Shown piece after piece: positions 33,112 to 42,046 of a DNA stretch of 64,000 bases. This DNA comes from Peptoniphilaceae bacterium (GTDB lineage: Bacteria; Bacillota; Clostridia; Tissierellales; Peptoniphilaceae): assembly GCA_902363535.1 (NCBI GenBank), contig CABJAE010000010.1:26753-90752 (forward strand), read 5' to 3'. Under the pieces are notes generated by a model. It had not been told where the DNA came from. It did no database searches and was given only the letters and a program-made list of their open reading frames with translations. Position 1 is the stretch's first letter. Each line of letters opens with the position of its first letter. The position numbers and the translations under genes were made by a program.

Positions 33112-34335
33112 ATGCGAACCCTATTGACAAAAGTACGAGTAAATCCCGCCAACCGGGTGCAGGTGGTGGATGCCTACCTGGCTCAGGCGGATACGGATTT
33201 CGCCCTGGTCATCGACGTGATCAACGACACCGACAAAACCGTCACCTTTATAAAGGTAGACGTGCTTTTTATTAACGCCTTCGGCAAATTTATTTTCGAC
33301 GAAACCGTCTTTCACCACGGCTACGAGAATCTCAATTTAAAGCCCAAGTCCCTCTCCTACCTTCCCTACTGGATTTTGGACGAGCGCCACCACACGGCGC
33401 GGGGCGTGCGCATTCGCATTTCGGAAGTGCATTTTCAAGACGGCACGAGAAATTACTACGATCGCACCAAGGAAGTGTCCCTTACCGTGCCCACGGTGCC
33501 CAAGGAAAAGAAGGACGAGCTGAAAAAGCTCTTCGGGCCGGACTTTTACACCTACGGCGAAAAGAGCGGCAATGTGTGGCGCTGCATCTGCGGCTTTACC
33601 AATTCCGATGAAGAGGCGATCTGCCATCACTGCAGCCGATCCAAGGACTTCGTGCTCTCGGCGGTCACCGAGCGGCAGGTAAACAAAAAGCTCTTTCAGC
33701 TTTACGTGAACAAGGACCGAGATTTCGCCGATCGGGCCACGACCTACGAGGAGACCATCCCCATTCGCCCCCTGGACGAAATCGATCTTGAGCGTGGCAT
33801 AGGGAGCGAACCGGCGCCCTCGAAGAAAAAAGGCGTCTTCTTCTTTCTCGTCGCCGCAGTCGCCGCCATCGCCCTCACCCTCTTTGCTTTTCGCATTTAC
33901 GACGGGGTGAGCACGCGGCGCAATTACGACAAGGCCCAAAACTTTATCGCCATGGGGGATTACGCCGCCGCCGAGGCCATTTACGACGGCCTTCCGCCTA
34001 CGGTGGACAATGTGGACATGGCCTTGAAAATTCAGGAGCTGGAGACCTTAAAGGCCTCCGACGCCTCCTACAAAAAAGCCCTGGAGCTTTCCCGCGCGGG
34101 AGACAGCCTGGCCGCCTACGCCGCCTACAAAGAGGTGGTGGAAGAAGACCGCAACAATTACGCCAATGCCAAGGCCATGATGGAGAGCATTCAGTCCGAG
34201 GCCATCGCCCGGGCCAATCGCTACGCACAAGAGGGCAATAAAAAAGACGCCGAAAAACTTTTCGACGCCTTCCTGGCCCTGGATCCGAAAAATAAAAGGC
34301 TCTCGGAAGCGAAAGACGCTGCCCTTACCAGGTAG
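33112..34335 (+). CDS. Zinc-ribbon, single-helix, TPR-like membrane protein of unknown function
   Basis: A 407-residue protein I do not recognise. Residues 1-140 are beta-rich (an Ig-like or FxLD-type fold is plausible, with TDFALVIDVINDTDKTVTF). A zinc-ribbon-like pair follows at about 157-176 (CxCG ... CHHC), then an acidic linker, a membrane helix at about 241-262 (FFFLVAAVAAIALTLFAF) and a C-terminal helical repeat region (263-407) rich in YxxAxxxxxxGDYxAA units, typical of TPRs. The topology would put the zinc ribbon inside and the TPR part outside. ATG 33112 has GAGGAGG and its own promoter. Its end overlaps pspC by 11 bases convergently. Confidence 0.7.
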   Translation: MRTLLTKVRVNPANRVQVVDAYLAQADTDFALVIDVINDTDKTVTFIKVDVLFINAFGKFIFDETVFHHGYENLNLKPKSLSYLPYWILDERHHTARGVRIRISEVHFQDGTRNYYDRTKEVSLTVPTVPKEKKDELKKLFGPDFYTYGEKSGNVWRCICGFTNSDEEAICHHCSRSKDFVLSAVTERQVNKKLFQLYVNKDRDFADRATTYEETIPIRPLDEIDLERGIGSEPAPSKKKGVFFFLVAAVAAIALTLFAFRIYDGVSTRRNYDKAQNFIAMGDYAAAEAIYDGLPPTVDNVDMALKIQELETLKASDASYKKALELSRAGDSLAAYAAYKEVVEEDRNNYANAKAMMESIQSEAIARANRYAQEGNKKDAEKLFDAFLALDPKNKRLSEAKDAALTR

Positions 34336-34516
34336 ATTCTTCGGGAATCAACAGAGCGCAAATAATGTAGACCAATAGGCCGCTTCCCCCGCCGAGGGCG
34401 AAGAGAACCCACAATACCCGTACAATGTTGGAGTCGATGCCGAAGTATTCGCCTAAGCCGCCGCATACGCCGGCGAAGACGCGATCGGTGGTGCTTCGTC
34501 TCAATTCTTTTTTCAT
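34325..34516 (-). CDS. PspC-domain protein
   Basis: A 63-residue PspC-type membrane protein, matching the stand-alone form: cytoplasmic N terminus with TTDRVFAGVCGGLGEYFGID and one membrane helix (VLWVLFALGGGSGLLVYIIC) ending in LLIPEES. Relatives sense membrane stress and bind anti-sigma or PspA partners. The gene has the classic start (GGAGGATTTTATG) and a TATAAT upstream at 34552-34547. It converges with the zinc-ribbon/TPR gene, their ends overlapping by 11 bases. Confidence 0.88.
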   Translation of the reverse strand: MKKELRRSTTDRVFAGVCGGLGEYFGIDSNIVRVLWVLFALGGGSGLLVYIICALLIPEESTW

Positions 34517-34546
34517 AAAATCCTCCTGTCTCAGTTACTACATGTA

Positions 34547-34552
34547 TTATAC
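34547..34552 (-). promoter_or_regulatory. -10 element of pspC
   Basis: Reverse strand TATAAT with a leader of about 25 bases to the pspC ATG. The -35 is weak. The complementary sequence TATTATAC may serve the divergent ppk2 gene. Confidence 0.4.
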
Positions 34553-34570
34553 CCGAAAAGGTGGTGCCCT

Positions 34571-35431
34571 ATGAATATAAACCAATACAAAGTTCCTGAA
34601 AAGGCAAAGATTCATCTAAAAGATTACGCCACGACCTACGACGGTCCTCTGGAGAAAAAAGAAGTAAAGAGCAAACTTCTTCCTGAAAATCTGAACGCCA
34701 TGGCCGAGCTGCAAGACGCCCTTTACGCGGAAAACACCCGCGGCATCGTCGTGGTTCTCCAGGCCATGGACGCCGCGGGAAAAGACGGCCTCATTAAACA
34801 CGTCTTTACGGCCTTAAATCCCCAAGGCGTGACGGTAACGCCTTTTAAAGTCCCCAATGCCGAGGAGCTGGATCACGACTACCTGTGGCGCATCGCGAGG
34901 GCCCTGCCTCGCCGCGGCGAAATCGCCATTTTCAACCGCAGCCACTACGAAGACGTGCTGGTCACCCGGGTCCACGATTTATTAAAAGAATCTCCCCTGC
35001 CGGAAGAATTGGTGGACGACAACATTTGGAACCGCCGCTTCAAAGAGATTCGCGCCTTCGAATCCTACTTAAACGACAACGGCTTTACCGTGGTGAAAAT
35101 CTTCCTCCACCTGTCTAAGGACGAGCAGAAAGAGCGGCTTATGGAGCGGATCATTCGCCCGGAAAAGCACTGGAAGTTTTCCTCCTCCGATGTGAACGAG
35201 CGGGCCTATTGGGAGGATTACCAAAAGGCCTACGAGGATTTAATCGCCCACACCTCCACGGAAAATTCCCCCTGGTACATTATTCCCGCCGACCGCAAGT
35301 GGTACGCCCGCTACGCGGTGTCGGAAATTATACTGAAGCTTATGAAAGACATGAACCCGACTTACCCGGAATTGGCCGAAAAGGAAAAAGAAAATTTGGC
35401 CAAGTGGAAAAAAATATTGGAAGAAGAGTAA
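34571..35431 (+). CDS. ppk2: Polyphosphate kinase 2 family protein
   Basis: A 286-residue PPK2 enzyme, which uses polyphosphate to phosphorylate nucleoside mono- or diphosphates. It has the Walker A-like VLQAMDAAGKDGLIKH, the lid-region YLWRIARALPRRGEIAIF and Walker B-like NRSHYEDVLVTRVH, then KEIRAFESYL and KIFLHLSKDEQKERL. Length and the single domain fit class I or III PPK2; which nucleotide is used cannot be told. It diverges from pspC and ends at a bidirectional terminator. Polyphosphate storage genes are not nearby. Confidence 0.88.
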   Translation: MNINQYKVPEKAKIHLKDYATTYDGPLEKKEVKSKLLPENLNAMAELQDALYAENTRGIVVVLQAMDAAGKDGLIKHVFTALNPQGVTVTPFKVPNAEELDHDYLWRIARALPRRGEIAIFNRSHYEDVLVTRVHDLLKESPLPEELVDDNIWNRRFKEIRAFESYLNDNGFTVVKIFLHLSKDEQKERLMERIIRPEKHWKFSSSDVNERAYWEDYQKAYEDLIAHTSTENSPWYIIPADRKWYARYAVSEIILKLMKDMNPTYPELAEKEKENLAKWKKILEEE

Positions 35432-35460
35432 AAAAAGGCGGCCGCGCGGGCCGTCTTTTT
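35432..35460. terminator. Bidirectional terminator between ppk2 and panC
   Basis: AAAAAGGCGGCC (35432-35443) pairs with GGCCGTCTTTTT (35449-35460), one mismatch, flanked by T runs on both strands. It serves two convergent genes. Confidence 0.85.
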
Positions 35461-35466
35461 CTATGC

Positions 35467-36324
35467 TTATTTCGCTAAGTCTTCTTTAAAAAAGCTGTTG
35501 TCGATAAGGCGGGTACTTCCGATGTAGACAGCCATGGCAATAAAACTGTCTTTCACCAGCGTCGCATCCCTCTCGAAATGGGGGAAGCGGAGAATTTCCA
35601 CGTAGTCGATTTTCGCCAAAGGCTCGGCCTGAATTTCTTTCGTCACCGCATCCAAGAGGGCGGCCACGTCTTTCTCGCCTTCACGCACCATGGCCTTGGC
35701 CTTTTTAATGGAGCGGGAGAGCACCACGGCGACCTTTCGCTCCTCGGCATTTAAGTAGCGGTTTCTGGAGCTTTTCGCCAGGCCGTCTTCTTCTCGCACG
35801 ATGGGGCAGGGCACGATGGTGAGATCCATATTCAAGTCGCGCACCATGGCTTCGACAATGGCCACCTGTTGCACGTCTTTTTGGCCGAAGTAGGCCTTAT
35901 CCGGCGCCACCAAATTGAAGAGCTTCGTGAGTACCGTGGCCACGCCCGTAAAGTGAATGGGGCGGGTGATGCCGCAGAGAATGTGGGTCATGGCATCGGG
36001 AGGCGTAACGCGGAAGCCGAAGTTTTCCGGATACATTTCCTCCGGCTCCGGATGAAAGACGATGTCCGCCCCTAAGCTTTCGCAAAAGGCGCCGTCTTTG
36101 TCGATGTCCCGGGGGTATTCTTCGTAATCTTCCCCCGGCGCAAATTGCAGGGGATTGACAAACACCGACACCACCACCGTGTCGTTTTCTTCGCGGCATT
36201 TTTTAATTAAGGAGCCGTGGCCTTCGTGCAGGGCGCCCATGGTGGGCACGAGGCCCACACTGCCCTTGGCTTTTGCCGCTTTACAGGCGGCTTTTAATTC
36301 GTCTACGCGGGTAATAATTTTCAT
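35467..36324 (-). CDS. panC: Pantothenate synthetase
   Basis: A 285-residue enzyme joining pantoate and beta-alanine with ATP to give pantothenate. Family blocks are GLVPTMGALHEGHGSLI (HxGH), SVFVNPLQFAPGEDYEEYPRD, KAYFGQKDVQQVAIVE and VREEDGLAKSSRNRYL (KMSKS-like). It lies 4 bases downstream of panB in panG-like/panB/panC order, giving most of the vitamin B5 branch; aspartate decarboxylase panD is not seen, so beta-alanine must come from a gene elsewhere or from outside. Confidence 0.95.
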   Translation of the reverse strand: MKIITRVDELKAACKAAKAKGSVGLVPTMGALHEGHGSLIKKCREENDTVVVSVFVNPLQFAPGEDYEEYPRDIDKDGAFCESLGADIVFHPEPEEMYPENFGFRVTPPDAMTHILCGITRPIHFTGVATVLTKLFNLVAPDKAYFGQKDVQQVAIVEAMVRDLNMDLTIVPCPIVREEDGLAKSSRNRYLNAEERKVAVVLSRSIKKAKAMVREGEKDVAALLDAVTKEIQAEPLAKIDYVEILRFPHFERDATLVKDSFIAMAVYIGSTRLIDNSFFKEDLAK

Positions 36325-36328
36325 CCTG

Positions 36329-37156
36329 TTACTTGTCCTCCAGTAATCGTTCGTCCATGGTGAATTCGTGTTCCTTCGTGGGGAAGCTGCCGTCTTTCAC
36401 CGCGTCGTTGTAATCCTTAAAACCTTGCACCATGGCTTCGCCGATGTGGGCGAATTGATGCACGAATTTCGGCACGAAATCGTCGAACATGCCCAGCATG
36501 TCTTGATAGACCAAGACTTGGCCGTCGCAGTCCACGCCGGCGCCGATGCCGATGGTGGGAATGGAAAGCATTTCCGTGAGCTTCTTCGCGAGAGCCGCCG
36601 GCACACATTCCAAGACCACGGCAAAGGCCCCGGCTTCTTCAACGGCCTTGGCATCGGCAAAGAGCTTGGCCACCGTGGCTTCGTCTTTTCCTTGGACGCG
36701 GAAGCCGCCGAAGGCGTTGACCGATTGCGGCGTAAGGCCGATGTGGGCGCAGACGGGAATCTTCGCATCGACGATGGCCTTAATGACATCTTTTACTTCC
36801 GTGCCCCCCTCGAGCTTCACGGCGTGGGCGTGGCCTTCGGAGATCAGGCGACCGGCGTTCATGACGCTGTCGCGGATGCCTGTGGAGTAGGTTAAAAAGG
36901 GCATGTCGCAAATAATCAGGGGATGTTTTGCGCCTCGCGCCACGGCGGCGGAGTGGTGGATCATGTCTTCCAGGGTGACGGACAAGGTGTCTTCGTAGCC
37001 CAGCATGGTCATGCCCAGGCTGTCGCCGATTAAGATGGAGTCGATCCCCGATTTGTCTACGAGCTTCGCCGTGGAGTAATCGTAGCAGGTAATCATGGTG
37101 AGCTTTTCGCCCGTCTCCTTGGCCTCTTTAAATGTACGTACCGTTGCTTTTTTCAT
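36329..37156 (-). CDS. panB: Ketopantoate hydroxymethyltransferase
   Basis: A 275-residue PanB that adds a hydroxymethyl group from methylene-tetrahydrofolate to ketoisovalerate. Landmarks are [35 protein letters not shown] (metal-binding Asp), [23 protein letters not shown], and the catalytic Glu in VLECVP. It overlaps the upstream DUF2520 gene by 4 bases, implying one coupled mRNA with panC. Confidence 0.95.
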   Translation of the reverse strand: MKKATVRTFKEAKETGEKLTMITCYDYSTAKLVDKSGIDSILIGDSLGMTMLGYEDTLSVTLEDMIHHSAAVARGAKHPLIICDMPFLTYSTGIRDSVMNAGRLISEGHAHAVKLEGGTEVKDVIKAIVDAKIPVCAHIGLTPQSVNAFGGFRVQGKDEATVAKLFADAKAVEEAGAFAVVLECVPAALAKKLTEMLSIPTIGIGAGVDCDGQVLVYQDMLGMFDDFVPKFVHQFAHIGEAMVQGFKDYNDAVKDGSFPTKEHEFTMDERLLEDK

Positions 37157-38022
37157 GCTTCTTCTCCTTTCAACAATCGACGCAAGTCGTCGTAAGGTCG
37201 ATCCTTGTGTTTTTCCTCGCCGATGTCGGCCAAAATCAAGCTTGCCGCCCGGTAGAGGGCCTCTTCCTTCTCATCGCCCTTTCGCGCCAAGGCGTCCAGG
37301 TGGCGGCGAACGGTGGTCATGTCGCAGCGTTCCACCGGGCCCGTAAGGGCGGCGGCGGGGCCCACGTCGAAAATCTTCGCCAAATTTCCGGTGGCCAGGG
37401 GCTTTAAGGCCTCTTTCGCCTCGGCTTCTGTAAAGCCCACGTCCTCCATGAGGTCGAAGGCCATGGCGCTTACGGCCACGACTAAATTGCTCATAACCGC
37501 CGTGGCCAAATGGTAGGTGGCCTTGTCGGCACTCGTCATGACTTTGTAGGCGATATTATGGGCATCGAGACAGTCTTTAAACACCGCCACGGCCTTCTCG
37601 TCGCCTTCTAAAGTAAAAAACGCACTACCGACGGATGCGTGTCCCGATTCCTTGTCGGCAAAGGCCAATAGGGGATGCATGGATGCGGCATAAACGTCGT
37701 TGGTAGTACGATCGAAGAAAAGGGAAGAAGACAAACTGCCCGCCGTGTGGCAGAGAATCTTTCCCGAAATATTTAATTGTAAAAGGTCTCGCCACACGCC
37801 TTCGATGGCATCGTCCGGGGTGGCGATTAAGATCACATCGCTGGCTTCGACCAATTCATTTAGGGTCTTGAAGCACGCGCTGTTTGTCCTCTCTGCGCCG
37901 TAGGCCGCGCTTGAAAGGCTGCGGCTAAAGTAGCCGCTGATTCTCAGGGGCCCCGATGTAAACAGGGCGATGCCTAAGCTGACGCCGACTTTTCCGGCGC
38001 CGATAATGCCTACTCGCTTCAT
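37153..38022 (-). CDS. DUF2520 Rossmann protein, candidate ketopantoate reductase
   Basis: A 289-residue NAD(P)-binding protein. N-terminal [16 protein letters not shown] is a GxGxxG loop; the SRS sequence near the end of the second strand (GYFSRSLSS) suggests NADP(H). The C-terminal DUF2520 helical domain includes [20 protein letters not shown]. The usual ketopantoate reductase PanE is missing from the cluster, and a PanE-like oxidoreduction is exactly the step needed between PanB and PanC. So this is a candidate alternative reductase (PanG-type proteins are known as such in Francisella; relation to be checked). The start at 38022 has GAGGTG upstream; the ten-residue longer form lacks a site. 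Confidence 0.6.
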   Translation of the reverse strand: MKRVGIIGAGKVGVSLGIALFTSGPLRISGYFSRSLSSAAYGAERTNSACFKTLNELVEASDVILIATPDDAIEGVWRDLLQLNISGKILCHTAGSLSSSLFFDRTTNDVYAASMHPLLAFADKESGHASVGSAFFTLEGDEKAVAVFKDCLDAHNIAYKVMTSADKATYHLATAVMSNLVVAVSAMAFDLMEDVGFTEAEAKEALKPLATGNLAKIFDVGPAAALTGPVERCDMTTVRRHLDALARKGDEKEEALYRAASLILADIGEEKHKDRPYDDLRRLLKGEEA

Positions 38023-38190
38023 GTTATCACCTCGTTTGAGTGCAATACACATTGTGACGGTCGTTCATGTAGAAATAAATGTATAGTTTCCTTCGAATAC
38101 TACCACAACCATTGTACGTTTCCTTTCGCGGATTGACAAGGTTATTTCAAAAAAACGGCGGGATTTTTCGCCCCTTTTCGCCGCAACAAA

Positions 38191-38214
38191 AAACGAGAGG
38201 CTTCCCTCCCGTTT
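38191..38214 (-). terminator. Terminator of the cysS-rae1 operon
   Basis: AAACGAGAGG and CCTCCCGTTT with a 4-base loop; the reverse strand continues TTTTTTGTTG. It overlaps the rae1 stop. Confidence 0.8.
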
Positions 38215-38752
38215 ACTTGTCCAGTTGCCGCTTTAAATCTTCCAGCTTTTTCTTGTTCTCCTCGTCCATGGCGAGGTAAGTGCCTTTTTTCGTGCGAATG
38301 CGATTGGCTTCTTTTCGCGTCAGGCTTTTCGAGCGCTTCACCAAGAGCTCCAGCTCTCTGGCGCTGATGCGCTTGCCCCCGCGGGCGAGAATAATCTGCT
38401 GCTCCACGTAGTCGCTGGTGGCCACGGTCACGTCCCGCACCCGGCCCATGGAGGCGATTTCGCTTTCGATGTAGCGGTCGGCGGTGACGGTTTCTTTCGT
38501 AAAGACGATGTCCATGTGGGGCTTTCTCTGAATGCTGCCCCCGTTTCCCTTCACCCGATAGGCGTCGAAGACGAGGATGATAAACAGATGCTCCGTGGCG
38601 GCGTACTCTTCCAAGAGATCCACCAAAAGTTCCCTGGCCTCTTCCAGATGCTCGTCGATGAGGCCGTCGAAGTCGGACCAGTAGTTGATGATGTTGTAAC
38701 CGTCGACAAAGAGGTAGCGACCGTCTCTTTTATAGCGCCGATGCCTTGCCAT
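38213..38752 (-). CDS. rae1: NYN-domain ribosome-associated endoribonuclease (YacP/Rae1)
   Basis: A 179-residue PIN-like NYN nuclease. The acidic residues are seen in YLFVDGYNIINYW, VFDAYRVKGNG, TADRYIESEI and VATSDYVEQQ. In Bacillus Rae1 enters the ribosomal A site and cleaves mRNAs at specific codons. The order cysS-mrnC-(thyX)-rlmB-rae1 copies the Bacillus cysS-yazC-yacO-yacP cluster. It overlaps rlmB by 23 bases and ends at a terminator. Confidence 0.85.
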   Translation of the reverse strand: MARHRRYKRDGRYLFVDGYNIINYWSDFDGLIDEHLEEARELLVDLLEEYAATEHLFIILVFDAYRVKGNGGSIQRKPHMDIVFTKETVTADRYIESEIASMGRVRDVTVATSDYVEQQIILARGGKRISARELELLVKRSKSLTRKEANRIRTKKGTYLAMDEENKKKLEDLKRQLDK

Positions 38753-39473
38753 GTCGCTGTCTCTTGATGTCGTAGAGGAAAATCGAGGCGGCCACGGAGG
38801 CGTTTAAGGAATCGAAGCCCCCGTCCATGGGAATGGAGAGCAGGCTGTCCACGTGTTCCTTCGTCTTTTCCGCCAGGCCCTTGCCCTCGTTGCCGATGAC
38901 CACGGCGATGGGGCCGGTGAGATCCGCATCGTAAAGGGCGCCCTTTCCTCCGTCGGCGCCGTAGACCCAAATATTTTTCGCCTTTAAATCGTCGATGGTG
39001 CGGTTGATGTTCGTGACCTTCGCCACGATCATGTGATCCACCGCCCCGGCGGAGGTCTTATACACCGTGGCGTTCACGGCGGCGGCTCGGTGTTTCGGTA
39101 TCACGACGCCGTGGGCGCCCATGGCGTAGGCGGATCGAATAATGGCGCCGAGGTTGTGGGGATCTTCGATGCCGTCTAAGAGCACGATTAAAGGATCCTC
39201 GCTTTTTTCTTCGGCCAGGGCCAACATGTCTTCCACGCTGCCGTAAGTGAAATCGGAAATAAAGGCCACGACGCCTTGGTGGTTTTGATTGCCGCACATT
39301 TCGTCCAGGCGGGATTTTTCGCGCTCCTGAACGTAGATGCCCAGTTCTTTGGCTCGGCCGCGAATTTTTTTCATAGAGCCGTCTTTCGCGCCCTTTTGAA
39401 TGTAGACCTTGTCGGGCATTTTGTCTAAGGCTTCAAGGACCGGGTTTCGGCCGTAGATCATGGTCGTTTCCAT
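38730..39473 (-). CDS. rlmB: 23S rRNA 2'-O-methyltransferase, RlmB/TrmH family
   Basis: A 247-residue SPOUT methyltransferase expected to methylate the ribose of a 23S rRNA guanosine. The N-terminal substrate-binding part has [12 protein letters not shown]; the knot motifs are [35 protein letters not shown] and [19 protein letters not shown]. Start ATG 39473 has AGGAGG four bases upstream. It overlaps thyX by 16 bases and rae1 by 23. RlmB and TrmH are hard to separate by eye; the YacO context favours RlmB. Confidence 0.9.
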   Translation of the reverse strand: METTMIYGRNPVLEALDKMPDKVYIQKGAKDGSMKKIRGRAKELGIYVQEREKSRLDEMCGNQNHQGVVAFISDFTYGSVEDMLALAEEKSEDPLIVLLDGIEDPHNLGAIIRSAYAMGAHGVVIPKHRAAAVNATVYKTSAGAVDHMIVAKVTNINRTIDDLKAKNIWVYGADGGKGALYDADLTGPIAVVIGNEGKGLAEKTKEHVDSLLSIPMDGGFDSLNASVAASIFLYDIKRQRHGKASAL

Positions 39474-40231
39474 ACTTCCTCCTTGTAAAAGGCGCGGACT
39501 TCGTTGATTTTTCCGCAGGTCATGGCCCCTTCCGGGCAGGGACCCGTAACGCAGGCGGGACCCGCCTGTTTAAATACCTCAGGCGCCACGGCCAAGACTT
39601 CTTTCAACATGGCGAGGGCCATGTCGCGAATTTCCCACTGGGCCCGCTCACAGAGCCGCATGGTGAAAAAGTGCATCAAGCTCCTCGCGTTCATGGTCAC
39701 GACGATTTTCGTCTCGCAGGCATTGGGCAGCACGTAGCGGGCATCTTCGATGGCGCGCTTTTCCGCCGCGGAGGCGGCTTTTTTCTCGTCCATCCCGGAT
39801 TCCTCGAGCTCTTTCACATAGACGGCCTTCAACTGCTCCGTGAGATCCTCGTAGGCCTTGTGGGCCGCCTTCATGCTTTCGATGAAGCGGGCCTTGGCGG
39901 CTTCGTCTTTTTCGATGGCCTTGGGAATAATGTACTCAAATCGATCCAAACGCACGTAGCGCTGGGATTGCTGGGAATAGCTGGCCAGGCGGTGGCGCAC
40001 CAATTGATGGGTCAGGACCCGGCTCACGCCTTCGATGGCAAAGGTGAAGCTGATGTGCTCCATAGGCGAGGCGTGGCCCATGTCGGCGAGCATGGCGACG
40101 AAGCGGGCAACCTCCGCCTCGTCCAATTTTTCTTCGATGGCCTCCACCCCCACCGGGGAATAGCAAAGCTTGGCGGCCTTGGCAATGGTAGCCGCCCCGT
40201 CCGGCGTGTATGCAATGAGTTTAACCTTCAT
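39458..40231 (-). CDS. thyX: FAD-dependent thymidylate synthase
   Basis: A 257-residue flavin enzyme converting dUMP to dTMP without dihydrofolate release. The signature RHRxxSxxxxSxRY is present ([15 protein letters not shown]). The start at 40231 ([12 protein letters not shown]) is supported by GGGAG; the 13-residue longer form lies in the mrnC coding end. It is inserted between mrnC and rlmB, a common arrangement in anaerobic Firmicutes. The substrate route fits the ComEB deaminase at 13 kb. Confidence 0.95.
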   Translation of the reverse strand: MKVKLIAYTPDGAATIAKAAKLCYSPVGVEAIEEKLDEAEVARFVAMLADMGHASPMEHISFTFAIEGVSRVLTHQLVRHRLASYSQQSQRYVRLDRFEYIIPKAIEKDEAAKARFIESMKAAHKAYEDLTEQLKAVYVKELEESGMDEKKAASAAEKRAIEDARYVLPNACETKIVVTMNARSLMHFFTMRLCERAQWEIRDMALAMLKEVLAVAPEVFKQAGPACVTGPCPEGAMTCGKINEVRAFYKEEVWKRP

Positions 40232-40649
40232 TCTCCCATATCCTCTCAATCTCTTTAAAATACTCCACAAGCCGCGCCGTGTTTCCCGAACTATACAAGT
40301 AGCCGATCAAACACTCAAAGCCCGTGGCTCTTCGGTAGTCCGCCACGGAGGCGTTTTTCGCCGTGGTCTTCGAGTGGGCATTGCGCCCGCGACGATAGAC
40401 AGCGGCCTCCTCTTCCGTGAAAAAATCCTTTAATTCCTCGGCAAGGGCCGATTGGGCCGAGGCCTTGGCCCGCTTCGCCGAGGCCCGGTGGAGGCGGGCC
40501 ACCTTTTCGTTTCGGTGAAGAATCCTGCTTCTGATGAAAAGTTCGTAGACACAATCCCCTATGTAAGCAAGAACGAGGGGATTTTGCCCCCTCGCCTCGT
40601 CTTCCGTCCACATGGGCGCGGAAAAATATCCTCTTAAATCCTCTTCCAC
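40221..40649 (-). CDS. mrnC: Mini-ribonuclease III
   Basis: A 142-residue RNase III-like enzyme with no dsRNA-binding domain, which matures 23S rRNA in Bacillus. The catalytic region is [14 protein letters not shown] (acidic pair), followed by [14 protein letters not shown] and [15 protein letters not shown]. Overlaps cysS by 16 bases upstream and the thyX start by 11 bases downstream, so all three are coupled. Confidence 0.92.
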   Translation of the reverse strand: MEEDLRGYFSAPMWTEDEARGQNPLVLAYIGDCVYELFIRSRILHRNEKVARLHRASAKRAKASAQSALAEELKDFFTEEEAAVYRRGRNAHSKTTAKNASVADYRRATGFECLIGYLYSSGNTARLVEYFKEIERIWENEG

Positions 40650-42025
40650 AGAGTGCCCTCTCTCGTGTCTTCGATGGCGATGCCTTTTTCGAAGAGCTCG
40701 TCGCGAATGGCATCGGCCCGGGCGAAATCTTTGTTGGCCCGTGCGGCCTTTCGCTCTTCCAAAAGGGCTTCGATGGCGCTGTCTTCGTCGGCTTCTTCCC
40801 GGCGATACAAAATCCCCAAAACGTCGGCCAGTTCCATAAAGGTGTCGTAGGCCGATTGCAAGCTGTCCTTCTTCGGTCCCTTGGCGATAAAGGTGTTGAT
40901 GTCTCTCGCCAGGGTAAAGAGGGCGCCGGTGGCACGGGCCGTGTTCAGGTCGTCGTCCATGGCCGCCATAAATTCTTCTTTTTCTTTTTGCACATCGGCG
41001 TCGAAGTCCGCGTCATTCCCCGCTTCCATGTCGCCCTTTAAGAGCTGTTCCATGTGGTCTCTGACGCCGTAGAGGCGGTCCAGGCCCGCCTTGGTTTGTT
41101 CCATGGCGTCGTAGGAATAGTTAATGGGGCTGCGGTAGTGGGCGCTTAAAAGGAAGAAGCGAAGCACTTCCAGATCGAAGACATTGGCCACTTCACGCAC
41201 CGTAAAGAAATTCCCCAAGGACTTGCTCATCTTTGTGCCGTCGACGGTGATCATGCCGTTGTGGAGCCAGTAATTGGCGAAGGTCTTGCCCGTTAAGGTT
41301 TCCGATTGAGCGATTTCGTTTTCGTGGTGGGGGAACTGCAAATCTTCCCCGCCGGAGTGGATGTCGATGGTCTCACCGAGCAGAGTCTTGGCCATGACGG
41401 AGCATTCCAAGTGCCAGCCCGGGCGGCCGTCGCCCCAGGGGCTGGCCCAGAAGGGTTCGCCTTCTTTCTTGCCCTTCCACAGAACAAAGTCGCCGGGATT
41501 TTTCTTGGCGCTGTTCACTTCGATGCGGGCGCCGCTTTGCAGCTCGTCGATGTTTTTTCCGGAGAGCTTGCCGTAATCCTTGGCTTTGGTAATGTCGAAG
41601 TACACGTCGCCGTCCGCCGGATAGGCCGCGCCTTTTTCCACGAGGCCCCCCACAAATTCCAACATGGGTTCGATAAATTCCGTGGCCCGCGGGTTAATGG
41701 TCTTGTAGGTGTAGAGATTCAGTCCGTTGGCGTCTTGCATAAATTCGCCGATGTAGCGATCGGCTACGTCGAATACCGTGGTGTTCTCGTCCTTGGCCCG
41801 ATTAATCAGCTTGTCGTCGATGTCCGTAAAGTTTACGACGAAATCCACGTCGTAGCCTTTGTAGATAAAGTAGCGGCGCAAGGTGTCGAAAACCACCAAG
41901 GGGCGGGCATTTCCCACGTGAATGAAGTTGTAGACCGTGGGGCCGCAGTTGTACATGCGTACCTTCTTATCCTCCAGCGACTTAAATTCCTCTTTTTGTC
42001 TCGTCATGGAATTAAATAACTTCAC
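40634..42025 (-). CDS. cysS: Cysteinyl-tRNA synthetase
   Basis: A 463-residue class I synthetase. HIGH-like FIHVGNARP, zinc site Cys in MYNCGPTVY with downstream Cys in HLECSVM and HSGGEDLQFPHHENEIAQ, and the KMSKSLGN motif are all present. The C-terminal DALR region is complete. First gene of the cysS-mrnC-thyX-rlmB-rae1 operon or second if the upstream 42047 gene is included (21 bases away). It has no T-box leader in the visible upstream region. Confidence 0.95.
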   Translation of the reverse strand: MKLFNSMTRQKEEFKSLEDKKVRMYNCGPTVYNFIHVGNARPLVVFDTLRRYFIYKGYDVDFVVNFTDIDDKLINRAKDENTTVFDVADRYIGEFMQDANGLNLYTYKTINPRATEFIEPMLEFVGGLVEKGAAYPADGDVYFDITKAKDYGKLSGKNIDELQSGARIEVNSAKKNPGDFVLWKGKKEGEPFWASPWGDGRPGWHLECSVMAKTLLGETIDIHSGGEDLQFPHHENEIAQSETLTGKTFANYWLHNGMITVDGTKMSKSLGNFFTVREVANVFDLEVLRFFLLSAHYRSPINYSYDAMEQTKAGLDRLYGVRDHMEQLLKGDMEAGNDADFDADVQKEKEEFMAAMDDDLNTARATGALFTLARDINTFIAKGPKKDSLQSAYDTFMELADVLGILYRREEADEDSAIEALLEERKAARANKDFARADAIRDELFEKGIAIEDTREGTLWKRI

Positions 42026-42046
42026 GTCTGTCCCCTTTCTCTCGCC

